Source: DATKDU01 sp035512595
GTDB lineage: Bacteria; Planctomycetota; Planctomycetia; Pirellulales; Pirellulaceae
Reading direction: 5' to 3'
Assembly (NCBI GenBank): GCA_035512595.1
Contig: DATKDU010000305.1
Span: 1-8,573, forward strand
DNA: 8,573 bases
Under the pieces are notes generated by a model. That model made no database searches, was not told the origin of the DNA, and worked only from the letters and a program-made list of their open reading frames with translations. Below are positions 7,062 through 8,573 of this stretch, piece after piece. How positions within the stretch are numbered: position 1 is the first letter of the stretch; every line of letters begins with the position of its first letter. The translations under genes were made by a program, and so were the position numbers.

Positions 7062-7718
7062 ATGTGTGGCCGCTACAATCTGCGAACGCCGATGACGGTC
7101 CTGGCCCAGCGGTTCCTGTTTGATTTAGGACCGCTGGCCACCGAGGCGTTCCCCCCACGGTACAACATCGCACCGACACAGAGCATCCCTGCGGTCCGGC
7201 TCGATGCCGGCGGCAAGCGGCAATTGGCCATGCTCCACTGGGGCCTGATCCCGTCGTGGGCCAAGGACAAGAAGATCGCCTACAGCACGATCAATGCGCG
7301 AAGCGATACCGTGGCGACGAAGCCGGCCTTTCGCTCGGCGTACAAGAAGCGGCGCTGCCTCGTGCTGGCGGATGGGTACTACGAATGGCAGAAGGAGGGG
7401 AAGGCCAAGCTCCCCTGGCTCTACGAGGTGGATGGCGGCAAGCCGTTCGCCTTCGCCGGGCTTTGGGAGTTGTGGCAGCCGGACGGCAGTGAGGCGCTGG
7501 AATCCTGCACCATCCTCACGACCGACGCCAACGAGCTGGCCAGCCAGGTCCACGACCGGATGCCGGCGATTCTCGATTCAGCCGACTACGATGCTTGGCT
7601 GGCCGGCGAGCAGATCCCGCTCATTCCGTTCCCAGCGGACCGGGTGACCGCCAGGCCGGTGAGTACGTTCGTCAACAACGCCCGGAACGAGGGGCCGGAG
7701 TGCATCAAGGCACGTTAG
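7062..7718 (+). CDS. yedK: SRAP (YedK/HMCES) abasic-site-processing protein
   Basis: A 218-residue, full-length SRAP domain protein. After Met removal, Cys2 forms a thiazolidine crosslink with the opened sugar of an abasic site in single-stranded DNA, shielding it from cleavage and error-prone bypass. All key residues are visible: C2 in MCGRY, N78 in STINARSD, E108 in YYEW and H164 in VHDRMP, matching the roles of C2, N75, E105 and H160 in E. coli YedK. Other family landmarks are RYNIAPTQ (33-40), LHWGLIPSWAKD (58-69), FAGLWE (131-136), ILTTDAN (151-157) and the closing VSTFVNNARNEGPE. It lies 44 bases after dnaE2 on the same strand, so it may be read as the fourth gene of the SOS operon or from its own weak promoter. 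Association of SRAP genes with SOS operons is known from comparative genomics. Confidence 0.95.
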   Translation: MCGRYNLRTPMTVLAQRFLFDLGPLATEAFPPRYNIAPTQSIPAVRLDAGGKRQLAMLHWGLIPSWAKDKKIAYSTINARSDTVATKPAFRSAYKKRRCLVLADGYYEWQKEGKAKLPWLYEVDGGKPFAFAGLWELWQPDGSEALESCTILTTDANELASQVHDRMPAILDSADYDAWLAGEQIPLIPFPADRVTARPVSTFVNNARNEGPECIKAR

Positions 7719-7735
7719 GTCGTTGCCGAGGATTC

Positions 7736-7757
7736 CTATCGTGCGTCCTGACGATAG
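7736..7757 (+). terminator. Hairpin after the SRAP gene, possible terminator
   Basis: CTATCGT (7736-7742) and ACGATAG (7751-7757) are perfect seven-base arms with an eight-base loop, starting 18 bases after the SRAP stop codon. There is no downstream T run, so termination would be weak or factor-dependent. Confidence 0.4.
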
Positions 7758-7827
7758 CCTTGCAGGTAGAACGCCGCGGCTTAGAATCGAGCATAAGTCA
7801 CCTCAGGTAAATAGAGTGGTGATTCCA

Positions 7828-7859
7828 GATCCCCGGCGGCTACAATCCGCGCGGGGGTC
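7828..7859. other. Long GC-rich intergenic hairpin
   Basis: Bases 7828-7835 pair with 7852-7859 (one G-T wobble), and 7836-7839 pair with 7847-7850 after a single bulged G at 7851, giving a twelve-pair stem with a seven-base loop. It lies between the SRAP gene and tRNA-Arg. There is little T after it, so it may be a backup terminator or part of a small RNA. TACAAT (7841-7846) within the loop also resembles a -10, as does TAGAAT at 7782-7787, so the role is unclear. Confidence 0.35.
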
Positions 7860-7926
7860 AACTTTCAGCCATCTAGCCTGGGTTTCACGAGGCTTGTGAG
7901 GGAAATCGCGGAAACGCAAAATAGCC

Positions 7927-7932
7927 TATAAA
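7927..7932 (+). promoter_or_regulatory. Probable -10 of the tRNA-Arg promoter
   Basis: TATAAA (7927-7932) matches the -10 consensus at five of six positions and ends 11 bases before the mature tRNA, so a short 5' leader is expected. No good -35 lies 16-18 bases upstream. Confidence 0.45.
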
Positions 7933-7943
7933 ACACGATGTTT

Positions 7944-8016
<73 letters not shown>

Positions 8017-8406
8017 CTGACTTCTCACCCGTCGGGGGCGAATCCCGGTGCATTGGAATGCATGGAACTTACCTGCCCTGTGCCGTTTAAGGTCTCGGCG
8101 TAGCGCGAGTCGGGCAAGACCGGCACAATCTGGCCTGCCGCACCTCCCATCCAGAGCGAGTCCGCAGGCTCCAGATTGGCTGCGTGTTGGCGACCCGCTC
8201 GACGAAGTGGGCGTAGCGCTTTTGCGGCGGTAGTGCGAGGACCCGCTTGAAACTCGGCGGACGAGAGATCGCGGACCTTGCGTGGGAGGTTTATGGATTT
8301 CGGCAAGAGTCGAGGAGCAGCATGGCGTGAGGAATTGGGGGCCGCCGCGATTGATGGTACAGGGGACGGCGCCATTCCGGTGATTCGCCGCTCCGGCCGC
8401 GGATTC
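8017..8406. other. About 390 bases with no convincing gene
   Basis: Between tRNA-Arg and the insertion element I see no supported gene. Long open frames run antisense here, but one ends in the antisense of the tRNA and another starts in the element's repeats, so both look spurious. The only clear structure is a palindrome, TGCATT-GG-AATGCA (8049-8062), 33 bases after the tRNA. The stretch may be degraded older mobile DNA upstream of the insertion sequence. Confidence 0.5.
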
Positions 8407-8434
8407 TTTGCTTTGACCTCTTTGCTTTGACCTC
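8407..8434 (+). repeat. Two adjacent exact 14-bp repeats
   Basis: TTTGCTTTGACCTC occurs at 8407-8420 and again at 8421-8434 without a gap. Each copy carries a TTGACC that resembles a -35 element. The pair lies immediately outside the repeats at the insertion-element end. It may be a replication-slippage duplication or part of the element. Confidence 0.85.
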
Positions 8435-8441
8435 CTGTAAT
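8413..8441 (+). promoter_or_regulatory. Sigma-70-like promoter facing the transposase
   Basis: TTGACC (8413-8418) and TGTAAT (8436-8441) each match five of six consensus bases and are separated by exactly 17 bases. Transcription would start near 8448, inside the first 23-base repeat, and run into the transposase gene. The -35 lies in the first tandem repeat copy. The TTGACC of the second copy (8427-8432) is offset and pairs only with a poor TAGAAA (8449-8454). Activity is inferred from sequence. Confidence 0.5.
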
Positions 8442-8489
8442 GCGCAGATAGAAATGTCCCCATAAGGCGCAGATAGAAATGTCCCCATA
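8442..8489 (+). repeat. Two exact 23-bp direct repeats at the insertion-element end
   Basis: The segment 8442-8464 is repeated exactly at 8467-8489, separated by two bases (AG), a period of 25. Each copy contains AGATAGAAATGTCCCC. Position just upstream of the transposase start suggests the left terminal repeat of the insertion sequence, doubled, and probable transposase binding sites. With only two copies and a two-base spacer it is not a CRISPR array. Confidence 0.85.
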
Positions 8490-8493
8490 GACA

Positions 8494-8514
8494 ATCACCT
8501 CCAAAGGAGGTGGT
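8494..8514 (+). promoter_or_regulatory. Hairpin that sequesters the transposase Shine-Dalgarno
   Basis: ATCACCTCC (8494-8502) and GGAGGTGGT (8506-8514) pair over nine positions (one T-G wobble) around an AAA loop. The right arm contains the transposase Shine-Dalgarno, AAGGAGGT (8504-8511), which lies four bases before the ATG. The left arm is identical to the anti-Shine-Dalgarno tail of 16S rRNA. In mRNA the ribosome binding site would be masked. Insertion sequences such as IS10 and IS50 use comparable structures to limit transposase translation; that function here is inference. Confidence 0.6.
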
Positions 8515-8515
8515 C

Positions 8516-8573
8516 ATGGAGACATTGTCGATGAGTGGCAAGGAGCGGAGGCGGCTGGAGGTGCTGAGTCGGG
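8516..8573 (+). CDS. Transposase N-terminus, partial (runs off the window)
   Basis: Nineteen codons from ATG 8516 to the right edge, reading METLSMSGKERRRLEVLSR. The MSGKERRRLEVLSR motif resembles the N-terminus of ISNCY-family transposases common in Planctomycetota, where it leads into a helix-turn-helix. The second ATG at 8531 (MSGKER) is the alternative start, but the consensus Shine-Dalgarno at 8504-8511 favours 8516. This ribosome binding site is far stronger than those of the chromosomal genes in the window, which fits a mobile gene. The catalytic domain is outside the window, so family assignment is tentative. Confidence 0.6.
   Translation, partial: METLSMSGKERRRLEVLSR

Larger units (their letters stand above)
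8442..8573 (+). mobile_element. Left end of an insertion sequence, probably ISNCY-type
   Basis: Doubled terminal-like repeats, a structured leader and a transposase start codon together indicate the left end of an insertion sequence whose body lies beyond the window. The exact outer boundary is uncertain because the right end and target duplication are not visible. The family call rests on the recognisable transposase N-terminus and on the AGATAGAAATGTCCCC end, recalled from planctomycete elements. Confidence 0.6.

Noticed and set aside
8442..8489. Possible CRISPR array
   Set aside because: Only two repeats with a two-base spacer, placed at an insertion-element end.

Overview
High-GC bacterial chromosome (roughly 60-70% G+C in the main genes), most likely Planctomycetota, perhaps Pirellulales-like. 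This rests on protein style, weak or absent Shine-Dalgarno sequences before most genes, and the type of insertion element at the right edge. The phylum call is an inference.

Layout. Bases 1-900 look like accessory DNA: one unrecognised 130-residue gene (243-635) of lower G+C, a minus-strand 5' half of a tRNA-Leu-like sequence that stops in its anticodon loop (703-735), and a perfect hairpin (787-805). A four-helix DUF420-type membrane protein follows (901-1350), then a 64-codon open stretch without a usable start (1351-1545).

The core is a DNA-damage-tolerance operon, imuA-imuB-dnaE2 (1599-7017). imuA and imuB overlap by about 74-80 bases and dnaE2 starts three bases after imuB. Just upstream of imuA is a GTAC-N4-GTAC operator resembling LexA2-type SOS boxes, next to a TATGAT -10 element. 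This is the known mutasome: ImuB is a catalytically degenerate Y-family adaptor with clamp-binding motifs, ImuA is a RecA-like partner, and DnaE2 is the error-prone polymerase. A YedK/HMCES-type SRAP protein (7062-7718), which crosslinks to abasic sites in single-stranded DNA, follows 44 bases later with all four catalytic residues. Together these form a compact damage-response island pairing translesion synthesis with abasic-site protection.

To the right are hairpins, a complete tRNA-Arg(CCU) (7944-8016), about 390 bases with no gene seen, and the left end of an insertion sequence. That end carries two exact 23-base repeats, a good promoter formed on a tandem 14-base repeat, a hairpin that buries a perfect Shine-Dalgarno, and the first 19 codons of a probable ISNCY-type transposase cut by the window edge.

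I do not see a wholly undescribed system. The most original signals are regulatory: the GTAC-type operator, the tRNA-Leu half with its break in the anticodon loop, and the 16S-tail-like sequence that sequesters the transposase ribosome binding site.
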